DNA of 64,000 nucleotides, taken from assembly GCA_003833135.1 (NCBI GenBank), contig QZLH01000057.1:21517-85516 (forward strand). The letters run 5' to 3'. Shown here piece by piece: positions 1-10,800 of the stretch. Numbering within the stretch: the stretch's first letter is position 1; every line of letters begins with the position of its first letter. The stretch comes from Oehlia diaphana. Lineage: Eukaryota > Glomeromycota > Glomeromycetes > Glomerales > Glomeraceae. A program made the position numbers and the translations under genes. The notes under the pieces were generated by a model. That model saw only the letters and a list, made by a program, of their open reading frames with translations. It was not told the origin of the DNA and did not search any database.

Positions 1-95
1 TATTTATTTTCAATACATTTTATTTTTTTTTTATTTATTTTCAATACATTTTATTTTTTTTTTATTTATTTTCAATAAATTTTATAAAGTGAAAA
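1..95. repeat. 31-bp tandem repeat at window edge
   Basis: A unit beginning TATTTATTTTCAATAC starts at positions 1, 32 and 63, so the period is 31 bp; the third unit is slightly altered. It is low-complexity, the left end is cut by the window edge, and no coding potential is visible. Confidence 0.85.
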
Positions 96-563
96 GGACT
101 ATAATGATAAGAAATATTTAAATTAGACGTTTACAAGTATTTTTAAGATAAATGTTCCCTTTCTATTTTTTATCTTGAAAAAAGCTGCGAAAATATTTCT
201 AAGATAATGTTATCTGACCAATAAAACTCGTCAAGTCACGTTACCGAAAATTTTTTGGTGGTATTCTTGGACTGTTCTTGGTTCGTTGAATGAACAACAT
301 TTTTTTATTTATCATGTGTTACACCTCTCACGTTTCACTGTTTATGAATTTGTTTTTCTGGGTGCCGCTGGGTAAAATTTGATCGTGATTTCCGATCGTT
401 TTTAAGGAAAGAGAATCTTCCACGGTGGAATTTTTACATTATGTTAAATCGAAATTATTATAACACAATTTTTTATTCGAGTTATTGGGAAAAACTTTTT
501 TTTGTTTAATAAATTTATTGTGTTTAGTTCGATATTTTGAAAAGAATCTTGCCTTATATTACT

Positions 564-1115
564 AACATATTATCAAAAATGTCCATATATGCTATACTAA
601 ATATAATATTATTTGAAATGCGGGATCATTCCTTCATACTAATACCCCAATATCCCGTCCTATATAATAGGAGTATCAAAAATGTCCATATATGCTATAC
701 TTAATTATAATTTATTTGAAATGCGGGATCATTCCTTCATATTACCGTTCCACCGAAATAGCAGAAGAACTTTTGGAGTATTTTGTACAAATTGGAAACA
801 AAGAGTGCTTTACAGCGTGTTTATACACATGTTATGATTTAGTTAGATCGGATGTTGTATTGGAAATGTCTTGGAAGCATGGTCTAATACCCCAATATCC
901 CGTCCTATATAATAGGGGTATAAAAAATGTCCATATATGCTATACTAAATATAATTTATTTGAAATGCTGGATAATTTCTTCATACTAATACCCCAATAT
1001 CCCGTCCTATATAATAAGGGTATAAAAAATGTCCATATATGCTATACTAAATATAATTATTTTGAAATGCTGGATAATTCCTACATATTAATACCTCAAT
1101 ACCCCGCCCGCTCCA
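564..1115 (+). repeat. ~102-bp tandem repeat, four units
   Basis: The landmark ATGTCCATATATGCTATACT starts near 579, 682, 927 and 1029. Spacings are 103, 245 and 102 bp, so the long interval is one period plus about 142 bp of inserted DNA (the clathrin fragment). Units also share ATACCCCAATATCCCGTCCT. Translation gives a repetitive peptide (IPQYPVLYN...NVHICYTKYN) that I take to be fortuitous. A degraded version is at about 17040-17270. Confidence 0.85.
749..886 (+). pseudogene. Clathrin heavy chain fragment inserted in a tandem repeat
   Basis: The translated segment reads STEIAEELLEYF...NKECFTACLYTCYDL...DVVLEMSWKHGL. From knowledge of the family this matches the C-terminal proximal-leg region of clathrin heavy chain (pattern AEELLxxF...ECFxACLxTCYDLxRPDVVLExxWRH), the triskelion subunit of vesicle coats. 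Only about 46 residues are present out of about 1,700. It is open in frame but flanked on both sides by non-coding tandem repeat, so it cannot make clathrin. The usual Pro of the RPDVV motif is Ser here, which suggests decay. The inserted block is about 142 bp, judged from the repeat spacing. The parent gene is not in this window. Confidence 0.8.
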
Positions 1116-2625
1116 AGTCTCCAACCCATAAGTACCATGATTATTTTGTCTTTTACGCTAGGATTCTTTGAGTTTGGTTGAGGTAGGCATGGAGTTAAAC
1201 TGCAATATCAATAAAAATTATTAAGAGATCTTAAAGATGAAATTGATAATATTATAATAAGATACTTACATAATAAAAAAAGTAAAAAATTTTTAGGTAA
1301 ATGCCAATTGAACCCAAAGGTTTCCATTACATACTTGTAATGGTATAAGTTACGGGTGAACAAGTAGATGCAGAACCTTCAATGAACGCAGAAAAGGTCC
1401 AGAACGGATTTGATAGGGTAAATATAGAATAAATTTATTTTTTAAATATTAAATTTAATATATGATTTGTGTATCATAGCAGTTACAGGTAACTGAATCA
1501 TTTATTTTGGACATATTTTTATTTTTAAATGTATTTTCTTATTTTTTTTTTGAAAAAATTTTGAATCTCAAAAGTAGCCATATTTAAAAGAAAACGGATT
1601 TTTATTTTTTTATCTTTTGTAATAAAAATTATTAATAAAAAGCCATAAATTTTCTAATAAAAGAAATTTATCATACGGAAATATGGCTTATTAGGTGGCA
1701 ATGCAAAGTTGATTGATCAAATTGATCGACCCGATGCGATTTCGTGATTTTTTTATCTTGTTGATACCTACCCGTCTACCGCACTACTGTATAAGCCATA
1801 AAAACAACAGCCTTATTTTGCGTATTTCAGTTTATTTTATTTATTCATATTTAATCCCTATAAAAAATTTATTCCGTGTTTTTCTTTATTCCATATGTTC
1901 ACAGAATTTAAAGCCTCAAAACTAGAGATGAATCCGTTGTTTGGACGGATATTATTGAAGATCGTTCAGATTTTATAGATAGTGATCCACAGATTTAAAT
2001 GATTTAGCAGGTAGTTATTAAGCCAATGATCATCTATAATGACAAAGTTTTAAAATTTTATTTTCGTAATGTTGTAGTAATTTAATATCCGACGGATATC
2101 CGGATAACAGTGTAATTTGTGTATAGCGAATCTATTGCTATATATAAAATCGAAATAAATTTTATGACCGAAAATTCAAACGGATAACGGATCCAGCCTC
2201 TACTCAAAACATGAAAATTATCCAAGTTGCCTTTTAGTTATTTTTCCGTAAATCAAAAGTGTGGCTTTATGAGTAGGCGAAACGAATCCAAATGTTTCAT
2301 CACCTGCTGAACAAAAAAATCTAATTTGGAAATTGAAACTTGAATGTTTCTTGAGTGTTGAGATAGCATCAATTTCACATTTCTAAAGGAATTTGTTTAT
2401 GCCATTCATGCATAATTTGACCTATTTGTTTCCATATTTGACTATTTAAGAACATATTTTTATTTAATAATTGATCCTTAAAAGTAGGTAGGTACCTGAT
2501 CAATGCTTAAACATGTTTATAGAATATTTTCGAAAAATAGATGCATGATATATCTACAGGAAATGATCGCGGAAATTTTGTTGATTTAAGTTCAAAAAGT
2601 ATTTCACGTGATGATTTGCAATCGT

Positions 2626-3438
2626 GACCTCCCCCAGGTTAAGAACTACTGTATTTTAACCATATCAGCCAATACCTATAAAGAATTTGAATCAAGTTTT
2701 TTTATGTATAAACTTCATTGTAAGATATTTTTAAGTCATGTAAAACCTTTATTGATTTAAAAAATTATTATATGAAATTAGATCACTATTACAACTAACA
2801 AAAAAATACGCTCGATGATCATATTGTTATGCTGCGCAATTCATTATTTAGACGCCTAGAACTTTTCCATCTGCGTAAAGGGAATTGTTTCAAGTGATTT
2901 TTTGCCAAGATCATTATGCTTATGCGTTAAGTATCTGTAAATTTTGAATTTGTTATTTTGAAAAAACAATCGCTTAAAATTCTTTCAATTACATTATAAT
3001 AAATGGAATCCTGACTTTTCGCCGTACTCTCTAATTCCTACCTTCCATTGAAACTAATCTCAAGTTAAATATCCAAGGCGTCCTACAAAATAAAAAGAAA
3101 CCAAAAGGAACATTAGTAAAATTATACTAATGTTCCTTAAATCTTGTTCTCCACGCTTAACTCTTACCTAATTGAGATTTTGGTTTCAAAGTGGCGTTCT
3201 TATTCCGATTACATTTGTCCCTAGTCTTTGGAAAAAAAGTCGTTTTTTTAGTAAAAATAAAAAAAATTATCACCTTTTCTTTTCCGCCGGCTTAAAAAAA
3301 CGAAAAAAATTACAAATAAATTTTTTTTTTAAAAAAAAAAAAATAATAAAAATGATCGATAAAATTCATCAATCTCAAATGGGAATCAAGTTTTTATATC
3401 CACCGTTAAAAAGTCCAAAATATAGCGGTTAAACGATA
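2626..3438. other. Intergenic, A+T rich, with a possible dispersed-repeat piece
   Basis: No gene is recognised. About 2780-2850 (ACAACTAACAAAAAAATACG, then CTCGATGATCATATTGTTAT) resembles part of the dispersed repeats at 24393-24675 and 22891-23590. A stretch at 3172-3432 is formally open but lysine/phenylalanine-rich because of A/T runs. Confidence 0.5.
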
Positions 3439-3582
3439 TTGAGTATGATATTCGATGTTGTATAGTTTACAAAAATCTATACAGTATAGTTTTTATTTAT
3501 ATAGTATAGCATTTTATCTATACAGTTTTTTACAATATACTACAGTATACAACATCGAAGGTATACTGTATACCATACTCAA
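3439..3582. mobile_element. 144-bp inverted-repeat element (MITE-like)
   Basis: The left end TTGAGTATGATATTCGATGT is matched in inverse by the right end ...ACATCGAAGGTATAC...CATACTCAA. The outer 9 bp (TTGAGTATG/CATACTCAA) and an inner TCGATGTTGTATA block pair, and the right arm has a small insertion. The centre is full of TATACAGTATA-like short palindromes. No coding capacity and no clear target-site duplication. It could also be a simple fold-back repeat. Confidence 0.55.
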
Positions 3583-4762
3583 TTAACTATATTATCAATT
3601 ACACAGGACGGAAGCGGTAAGATCTTTAAGATTTGTGAGGAGGTACAAGACACTAATCCTAAATATTTCACAATTATTAAAAGAATTTAATACCAACACG
3701 TACCTATGAATGCAATTACTCATGACTAATAATCAGACGAGTACCTAAACATCCAACTTATTCATCACGTTCAACTTCGATCTATCTAACCCAAGTACGA
3801 ACTACTCATCCAATAAGTATTATTCTGCATTGACATAACTTATTATAACAGATCATAACAGATCATATCATCGATTTCAACCATCAAGGCAAGCTTCTTT
3901 ACTCGAAGTTTTACCCGTTGGAAAAAACCAGTAATCAACTTATTTTGTTGCTACTTTGATAATGTACTCCAATTATTTTGTTGCTTTAGTATCACTAGCA
4001 TTAAGCTCAACCATTTGTGCCCTTAAGTATTAGTAATAAGATGAACAAAAGATATTATTTTAATTCTGGAGTAATTGATCGTGGATTTTAATAACTTTTT
4101 GCTCACGTTTCATTTTCTTGAAAGACGAAAGTGACTCTGATTTAAAATCGTTGTCTTCATTAATCTCCGTTTTGAACTTTTTTGGTTATTGCTTAGTAAA
4201 CCCTCGGAATTTCTTCGAGATGATGTTTAATCATCAATTCCTATCGGATAGAATCACATCCTTATTTACATCAAATTTTTTAACAGAGTGCTTGCGATCT
4301 TTCTTGGTTGTTAATTAATATTGGTTTGTCACCAACTTTAATCAAACCGTGTTGATTGAACATATTGTAGTTAATAGAATTTGAAGCAGAGTTTTCTTAG
4401 TTTTGGAGACCTTATGATCGATCACCATTCAGGCATTCACCAAGCTCTTTTTTTAATTGGAATTATTATTAGAATTATGAATTTCTATTGTGTTGATTCA
4501 TAATTATGAAAAGTTTCAGAAAACGTTTGTTTATTTATAACTTACATCATTTTCTTGAATCATCAGATTTTAGATTAAGGTGCTTTTTGCGATCTGAAAA
4601 CGTTCGAGAAACATCAATAATAGTGTTTTCGCATCTGATAAAGCAACTGGCTAGCTTGAACAAAAAGTATTAATTAGAAATATTAATTAGAAATTACGGC
4701 ACGAAAAATAATTACGTACAAAAATCCCCCTTTTACTAATTAGATAAGATACGAATATATCC
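3583..4762. other. Intergenic, nothing recognised
   Basis: A+T-rich sequence with stops in all frames. One 66-codon open stretch at 4118-4318 begins with TTG, resembles no family I know and has no exon-like context. Confidence 0.5.
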
Positions 4763-4932
4763 TATTTTAAAGGTGGAAAACAAAAAGCGCGGAGAAACAA
4801 CACATATAAATTCTAGACCTCCTACTTACTTTAAAGGTGGAAAACAAAAAAGCGCGGAGAAACAACACGTATAAGCTCTAAACCTCCTACTTACTTTAAA
4901 GGTGGAAAACAAAAAGATACGGAGCGGAGGAA
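4763..4932 (+). repeat. ~68-bp tandem repeat, 2.5 units
   Basis: ACTTTAAAGGTGGAAAACAA recurs about three times with GCGCGGAGAAACAACAC and CTAAACCTCCTACTT between copies. The third unit changes to AGATACGGAGCGGAGG. No coding capacity is visible. Confidence 0.8.
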
Positions 4933-6783
4933 AAAACCATTAATTATCAGATTAGCACGTGTACTCTATCAGTTTGATTTGCGAGTGTGTGTCACCGACT
5001 AAATGGTTATCATTAGAATTTGATCTGACATCCCATCAATTTTCATTTCAATACAGCAAGTGCTGTGGCCGAGTTTTCCTTAACTATTCAACCGCCAAGA
5101 TTTAAATATGGGTTGTTATGTTGTTGCAGCATATAAACTTTTTTGCGACAACATTTAAACATAATGAAGTAATGCAGCTTAGGTATTGAAAAGACTCTTT
5201 ATTTATTTTAAATAATTTAATTAATAATTAAATACATTTAACTGTTAATAATTAAATATTATTTAATGTTTATTTGAATAGAATAAATTGAGCTAATTAT
5301 TTAATAAAACTATTACCCCACTTGAACGAATTCGTAATGGTGATAACTATTTACATTTATGGTGATTCATCCGAAAATATTCTGATTTAATTAATATTTA
5401 CTGAGATTTTCGAGTTTTTGGTATAATTGTGATATTATGCACATAACCCTTGCTTTCCGACTTGACTTCATGGTACAGTATCTAATACTTTTGTGAAGCG
5501 ATCGAACAAAACAAAAAACAAATCCAAATTCTGACTAAGATGCTTCACAAAATAAGAAGTAAATAAGTGATAATTGAGAACTGAAGGAAAAAACACGTAT
5601 GGCAGGTATATCATATTTTATATCATATTTTATATCATATTTAAGAAAATCAAAAATTATAACTGTGAAAAAAAAAAAATTCTGAAAGAAAGAAAATCAT
5701 AATTATAACACGCGATCTATTTAATTTTTCAAGCCTCCCAAAAAGAGTTGCCGTCTTCCTAGCCAATAACCATGGATAAGGAATTAAGGATCATATTTCC
5801 CTCAGGAGAGCACAAGCTAAATGACTAGCTATGTTACCAGTATAGAAAAAGGATTTGATAAAAGCGTTAAATGTCTATGTAAGACCCAGTAATTCTCGTA
5901 ACCATTATTCAAAACGACATCAAAGAAAAATGCATGAAAATGCTTATATAATTTTTTCAATTTCTTTAGCCTCTACTATGTAACACGTAGTAAGAGGTAC
6001 TTCTTGATCCACCAAATCTGAGATCAAGAGTGTTTGGTGTGTATCGAGAAAGATTTATGAGTTTAAGGGTAGTTTATTATAACTCTAGTTACAAGGAGAA
6101 TTCTAAATAGGAAGTAAAACATTCAAGATTATTGTAAATAATCTGGAGAGATTAGACGAAGTCGCATAATATAACAAATTCACTCACAAAATCAATCTAT
6201 GAGGACAGCAACGATCATTAATAATTCGGCAGATCATCGCTGTACTAAATTCATCATTTATGATATTAGTTACTTTAAGCACAAAATGCTCAATCACTGA
6301 AAAGGATGAAGATAAAATTGATGCAACAAATACCGTACACTTCACCTATAGAATACTAGATTCATGAAACAAATGTGGTCTTCCGATCAGGGATTATGAG
6401 TGCACCTATTTGCTGGAAAATCATATTGGAAAAACAAAGAATTGGGACGTACTATATAGAACGTACACTTTATCTAATAAGATGCAAATAATAATCGGTA
6501 ATATTTTTTTCTCACCCTTTAGCGAACATGAGATAATAATTAGTATTAAATACATCAAAGAATCTTTACAAGAGTGAAGTAATCATGGGAGATTAGCAAT
6601 TCAATTGTTGAATGGGATGAAACTTAGAAGGCCATAGAGTAGTTAGACTCACATTTCCGTTTTTTGTAAGATACTTCGCCCAACGAAAAGATGGCAGCGA
6701 GAATTTTATTATGTGATGACTTAATCTGCATAAAAGGCTTATATACTATTATATTAGAACGTGATTAGACACGTGAAGATTCA

Positions 6784-6784
<1 letters not shown>
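4933..6784. other. Intergenic; possible worn-out relic, no gene
   Basis: Base composition is less extreme between about 5440 and 6680, but stops interrupt every frame and no family is recognised. A 14-bp unit (TATCATATTTTATA) is tandemly repeated about 2.5 times near 5608-5641. Confidence 0.45.

Positions 6785-6854
<70 letters not shown>
6785..6854 (+). repeat. Homopolymer of 70 A
   Basis: An uninterrupted run of about 70 A residues. It could be the poly(A) tail of a retroposed sequence on the plus strand, but the upstream sequence shows no recognisable retroelement or gene. Its length in the assembly is uncertain because homopolymers of this size are hard to sequence. Confidence 0.8.
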
Positions 6855-6857
<3 letters not shown>

Positions 6858-7343
6858 TTTAATGTGAAAAAAAAATCGATGCGAAAGAAATCAATATGAA
6901 AAAATTCACGCGAATTTTTTTTTTAAAAATCAATGACTAAAATAATTTAGTAAATATGGTAATGTATCGGTAATGGACTAATAGCAGCAGCTTCTAATTC
7001 TTTTAACAATCATGCATGCACGTTTGGTCTATTTCTTCGGATGCTACATATTACCAAATTGAAAAATGGACGAGAACAAGATCTGAAGGGCGTTAAAACG
7101 CGATATTATTATCTATTAAAAATGGTATTGAGACAAAATAGTGGATTTATAAATAATTTATTAAGAGTTTATTAAGAATTTAATTTGAAGGTAATCAATC
7201 AATCATTAAGGCAATAAAAGAAAAAGTTGTGAGAGTATCTAATGAAATGGCCGTGGTAGGTTTAAAATATGTATTATTACGATATTGGAATAAATTAATT
7301 ATATTTTAATTATAATTTTATCTTCAATAACGCGAACAAGTGG

Positions 7344-7583
7344 ATGCAAGAGTTCTTCCTACCCAACAATTCATTATCCTCATCATCAAAGAGAGAATCA
7401 TGTCCGACCTACATACAGATGGAACTTGGAAACTACGTGATTAGTCGCACATACGAGCACACGAAAATCAAAAATGAATTATGTAAAAAATGGTTAATAC
7501 GAAAATTGATGCGATTAATTACGTTAGAAGCGAGGATGCTGAGACGATATAACAAATTTAATCATGATAGTAATGAGGAATAG
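7344..7583 (+). CDS. Small hypothetical ORF, 79 codons
   Basis: An ATG-initiated frame ending in TAG with fairly balanced composition for this region (serine run near residues 11-15, basic middle, acidic C-terminal NEE). I recognise no domain and see no neighbouring exon or promoter. It may be a chance frame or a decayed exon; the case for a real gene is weak. Confidence 0.2.
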   Translation: MQEFFLPNNSLSSSSKRESCPTYIQMELGNYVISRTYEHTKIKNELCKKWLIRKLMRLITLEARMLRRYNKFNHDSNEE

Positions 7584-7599
7584 TGATAATACGTAATAT

Positions 7600-8845
7600 G
7601 TACGAAATTATAAGAATAATTATCCTATCTTCAGAATGTATTTCAATGTTCTAGATATAAATAAGGATTTGACTAATGATAATCGAAAGAACAATAATAT
7701 CAATAGAGAAATTTTTCATAGAATTATAATTAACTAGCCAGTACTTAATCGCCAGTACTCACGCCACATTATACTAGGAAGGTATGATGTGGAGGAATTG
7801 TTACGAAAATTTAATATGAAAGTATTAATAAAAAAAGTTTAATTTGAGTTAGAGGTTGTGCATTATTGATCGTAGTGATATGCAGATTGTTTGGCAAACG
7901 TATACAAATTAGTCAATTTATATTAATAAAATGAAAAAAATCAAATTTATTAGAGTATATATAATATGTTTTTATGAAACAAATCGAAAATAAAATTGAA
8001 AATAATAGAAATACAGTAAAGGTTATACAATTATAATATTAGAGTCATTACTTATTATTGATTATATTTAAGGCATAAAAATTCAATAAAATTTCTTTAG
8101 TAAAACGAAAATACTTTATTAAATGTATGATAAAGAACATATAAACATATAAAATAAATCAGGAATTCGGTACCTCCTTCAATTCCAAAACCTTCATCCC
8201 ATACGATGAAGTTGTAGTACCATTACCTACTACATGAAGAACAAAATATTTGTATGAAAAAATTAAATAAGAACAAAAGCTAAGAACTATCGGTTTATCT
8301 AACTAAGTTAACGCATTCCATCTATACTATAACTATGACTAACCTAAAAATTTTTTTACGTGCAAGCACGTGACTTGAGAATAAAGAAAAGGTTACTACC
8401 AATCTAAAAAAACAAAAATAAGTCTAATACGAATACCGCTATTAATTCCGCGTCCATCAGAAGCTCCAGAACGGAAATTTCCGAAAAAGCTTCTTGAATA
8501 CTGTACAACACGATCCATAAATTACTTACCCTTTACAACAACACGTACCCTTGTAAACGTTAACTGCATTCACAATTTAAGAGTCCCTACGACCCTACCT
8601 ATGAAGCAATGTAAGAAACCTACTACCAGGTTTCCTTCCCTCACGTCTCTTCTTTACCTGAAGAAATACTTTCCGTTCTTCTGCACAAGAGGAAGTTCCT
8701 GTCTATCACCCATCTATCTTCATTGTTAAAAGGCGAAATCAGCAAAGGAAGAGATAATCATTCACATAATGAAAAATTTGGATATTTACAGAATACTTCT
8801 CACAAAACTCTCTTTCAACAATATGACATTTCAAAGTAGTCTATT
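7600..8845. other. Intergenic, partly coding-like composition
   Basis: From about 8160 the sequence becomes less A+T rich. On the minus strand about 8400-8525 can be read as a short open stretch (MDRVVQYSRSFFG...), but no complete gene model with splice sites could be built. It may be the 3' part of the locus starting at 8998, or a relic. Confidence 0.35.
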
Positions 8846-8998
8846 TCAGTCAGATGGAATAAAAGCCTTGAGATGACACTTGGTCGCATCATTATCATCA
8901 GTTCTTAAAACTGCTATGATTTCTTTGATCATGTAATCATGAATATCATGAATCAGACGTTCTGTAGAATCATGTACGTAGGTAATAGTTGCAGGCAT
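8846..8998 (-). CDS. Small ORF of 50 codons, possible first exon
   Basis: On the minus strand an ATG at 8996-8998 sits in a CCACCATGCC context, unusually strong for an A+T-rich region, and opens a 50-codon frame (MPATITYVHDSTERLIHDIH...KAFIPSD) ending with TGA at 8846-8848. Amino-acid use (HD repeats, TERL, balanced charges) looks like real protein rather than translated A/T noise. I recognise no family, and no good GT donor precedes the stop. It may be a short peptide gene, the intact 5' end of a broken gene, or chance. Confidence 0.3.
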   Translation of the reverse strand: MPATITYVHDSTERLIHDIHDYMIKEIIAVLRTDDNDATKCHLKAFIPSD

Positions 8999-9380
8999 GG
9001 TGGGAATTTTGTTAGCAAAAAAAGTGATGGTAAACCAGAATTTTTTTTCTCATGAAAAAAAAAAGTGGCTTCGCAGTTCGCAATGATCATTAACCAAAGG
9101 AGAAATCCATTATACTAGTTTCACCAACTTTTTTTAAAAAATCAGCCCAATGAAACCAATGAAACCAATGAAACGTTTCCTACATTTACGAAATAGGTAA
9201 GAAAAATAAAATTATATAATATCATATAAAAAAAAAGATGAAAGAAAGAAAAAAAAATACTTTCACATCTAGAAGTAATTCAAAAAAGAAAACTGCAAAC
9301 CGCGTCGGGTGTAACCGAGGTTAATCTATATTTGGTGTTTCAAACTCATGGTAAAAAAATCACATAATTACATGATTTAA

Positions 9381-9931
9381 ATTGTAGGACAAATGGACAA
9401 TGCGCAGGAAATACAAAATAGGAAAAACATATCAAGTTTTTTTATACTACTACGATAAGATGAGTGATAATCGGAGTTTAATCAAAGAAAAAATGCAAGG
9501 TGTATATGAATTCAAATATGAGAAAATATTTTTTGAATATTTTAATTAATGTAAGTAGTTTCTGTCATTTTTTTTTTTTAATATGATATTTAATAAAAAA
9601 AAGATCTAAATTTTTTTATTCCAGTTATTTTTTTTTTTTTTCAATAATTTCGATAATAAAAGTAATTTCAGCTTTTAGAATATTTAATTATTTTTTTAAT
9701 ATGATATTTTTTATTTTTTTTAAAAAATAAAGGAGGTTGTAATTTAACATGAGAAGAAAAATCTATTTTGGATTAAAAGCATGATTATTTACATCATCTG
9801 AAATTTTGCGTAACATATGTTTTTTAAAAAAAATATGATTTTAATGATATGAAAAAAATGAAAAAATATCGACCATGTAGACCACAACCAAAAAAAGAGT
9901 ATACATTGCAAATGTTTTGTTGATCGATTAC
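9381..9931 (+). repeat. Left copy of a ~0.5-kb direct repeat flanking the RdRP gene
   Basis: It is collinear with 15843-16321. Both contain GACAATGCGCAGGAAATACA, AAAATAGGAAAAACAT, GAGTGAT..TCGGAGTTTAAT, GAGGTTG.AATTTAACATG and TTTTACGTAACATG-like stretches, with indels mostly in A or T runs. No coding capacity. Confidence 0.8.
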
Positions 9932-10688
9932 CTGGGAGTTTATGGGTCACTTTATTTTAAAAAATATAAAAAAAATTGTAATACAAAATATTAGAGGTAC
10001 AATAGTAATTGTCTATACGATAATATACTTCGGAACTATAACATTTTTTTAAAAAAAAGAATTCTGAGCAAATTAACTCTAAAACATTTTAAGGAAAATG
10101 ATTCCCCGAAATGTATTAATAGTTTCACTGATTCGGGGACGAAAGGAATTTTTACGTTCAGATAATAAATAAATGTAAAGACAATGATGAAACAAAAAAT
10201 TTAATGATATTTTCGTAATTTTTGATTATTATTATTAATTTAATAATTTCATGTCCATTGTTCAATATATAAAAGAAACATGTCAGGGTGCAATTCTATA
10301 ACTAAATTACTAAAAAAAAAAAAATCCTATTTTTAAAGAAATACCAATTATATGAAATATCCAATTATATGAAATATTTCAAAATCTCTTGTTAATCTCA
10401 AATTTTTGATTCGTAAATTTTTTTATATTAATTATTTGTCCATTTTACTTTTTTTTTGAACTATAATTGAATTTTTATATTGATATTGATAAACAACAAT
10501 ATTAAACAATAAAATATTAAACAAATTTGTATTATATCTAAAAAAAAAAAAAAAATATTAATCATTACATTATTATTTATTTAATTGAAAAATCATTCTC
10601 TCAAATCGGGTATGATCATCTTCTTAAACACAACAATACTTAAATATCCCCCGCCTCAAACCCAAAAAAAAAAAAAAAAAATTTAAAA

Positions 10689-10798
10689 ATTTATCCACTT
10701 TATAAAATTTATCCAATATATAAATATTTATCCACTTTATAAATATTTATCCACTTTATAAAATTTTATCCACTTTATAAAATTTATCCATTTTATCA
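10689..10798 (+). promoter_or_regulatory. ~18-bp repeat array directly upstream of the RdRP start
   Basis: About six units of TTTATCCACTTTATAAA (variants CCAATATATAAA and CCATTTTATCA) run right up to the ATG at 10801. Each unit contains a TATAAA-like core. The location suggests the core promoter or 5' leader of the RdRP gene; a regulatory role is inference only. Confidence 0.45.
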
Positions 10799-10800
10799 TA

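Larger units (their letters stand above)
372..2625 (+). repeat. Left copy of a ~2-kb diverged direct repeat
   Basis: This block is collinear with 16892-18685 in the same orientation. Shared landmarks include the AAAATTTGATCGTGATTT start (about 374 and 16893), CCACGGTGGAATTTTTACAT, the ~102-bp tandem repeat, CATAAAAACAACAGCCTTAT, and AACATGAAAATTATCCAAGT near 2208 and 18417. Both copies have private insertions and deletions. Only this copy carries the clathrin fragment at 749-886. It is probably an old segmental duplication or a dispersed repeat family; no intact gene lies in it. Confidence 0.8.

Noticed and set aside
692..1171. Single 159-aa protein across the repeat and clathrin fragment
   Set aside because: Most of it is translated tandem repeat; only the 749-886 segment has protein homology, so a gene call would be misleading.
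3172..3432. 86-codon plus-strand open frame
   Set aside because: Lys/Phe-rich translation of A and T runs, including a T10-A13 palindrome; no domain.
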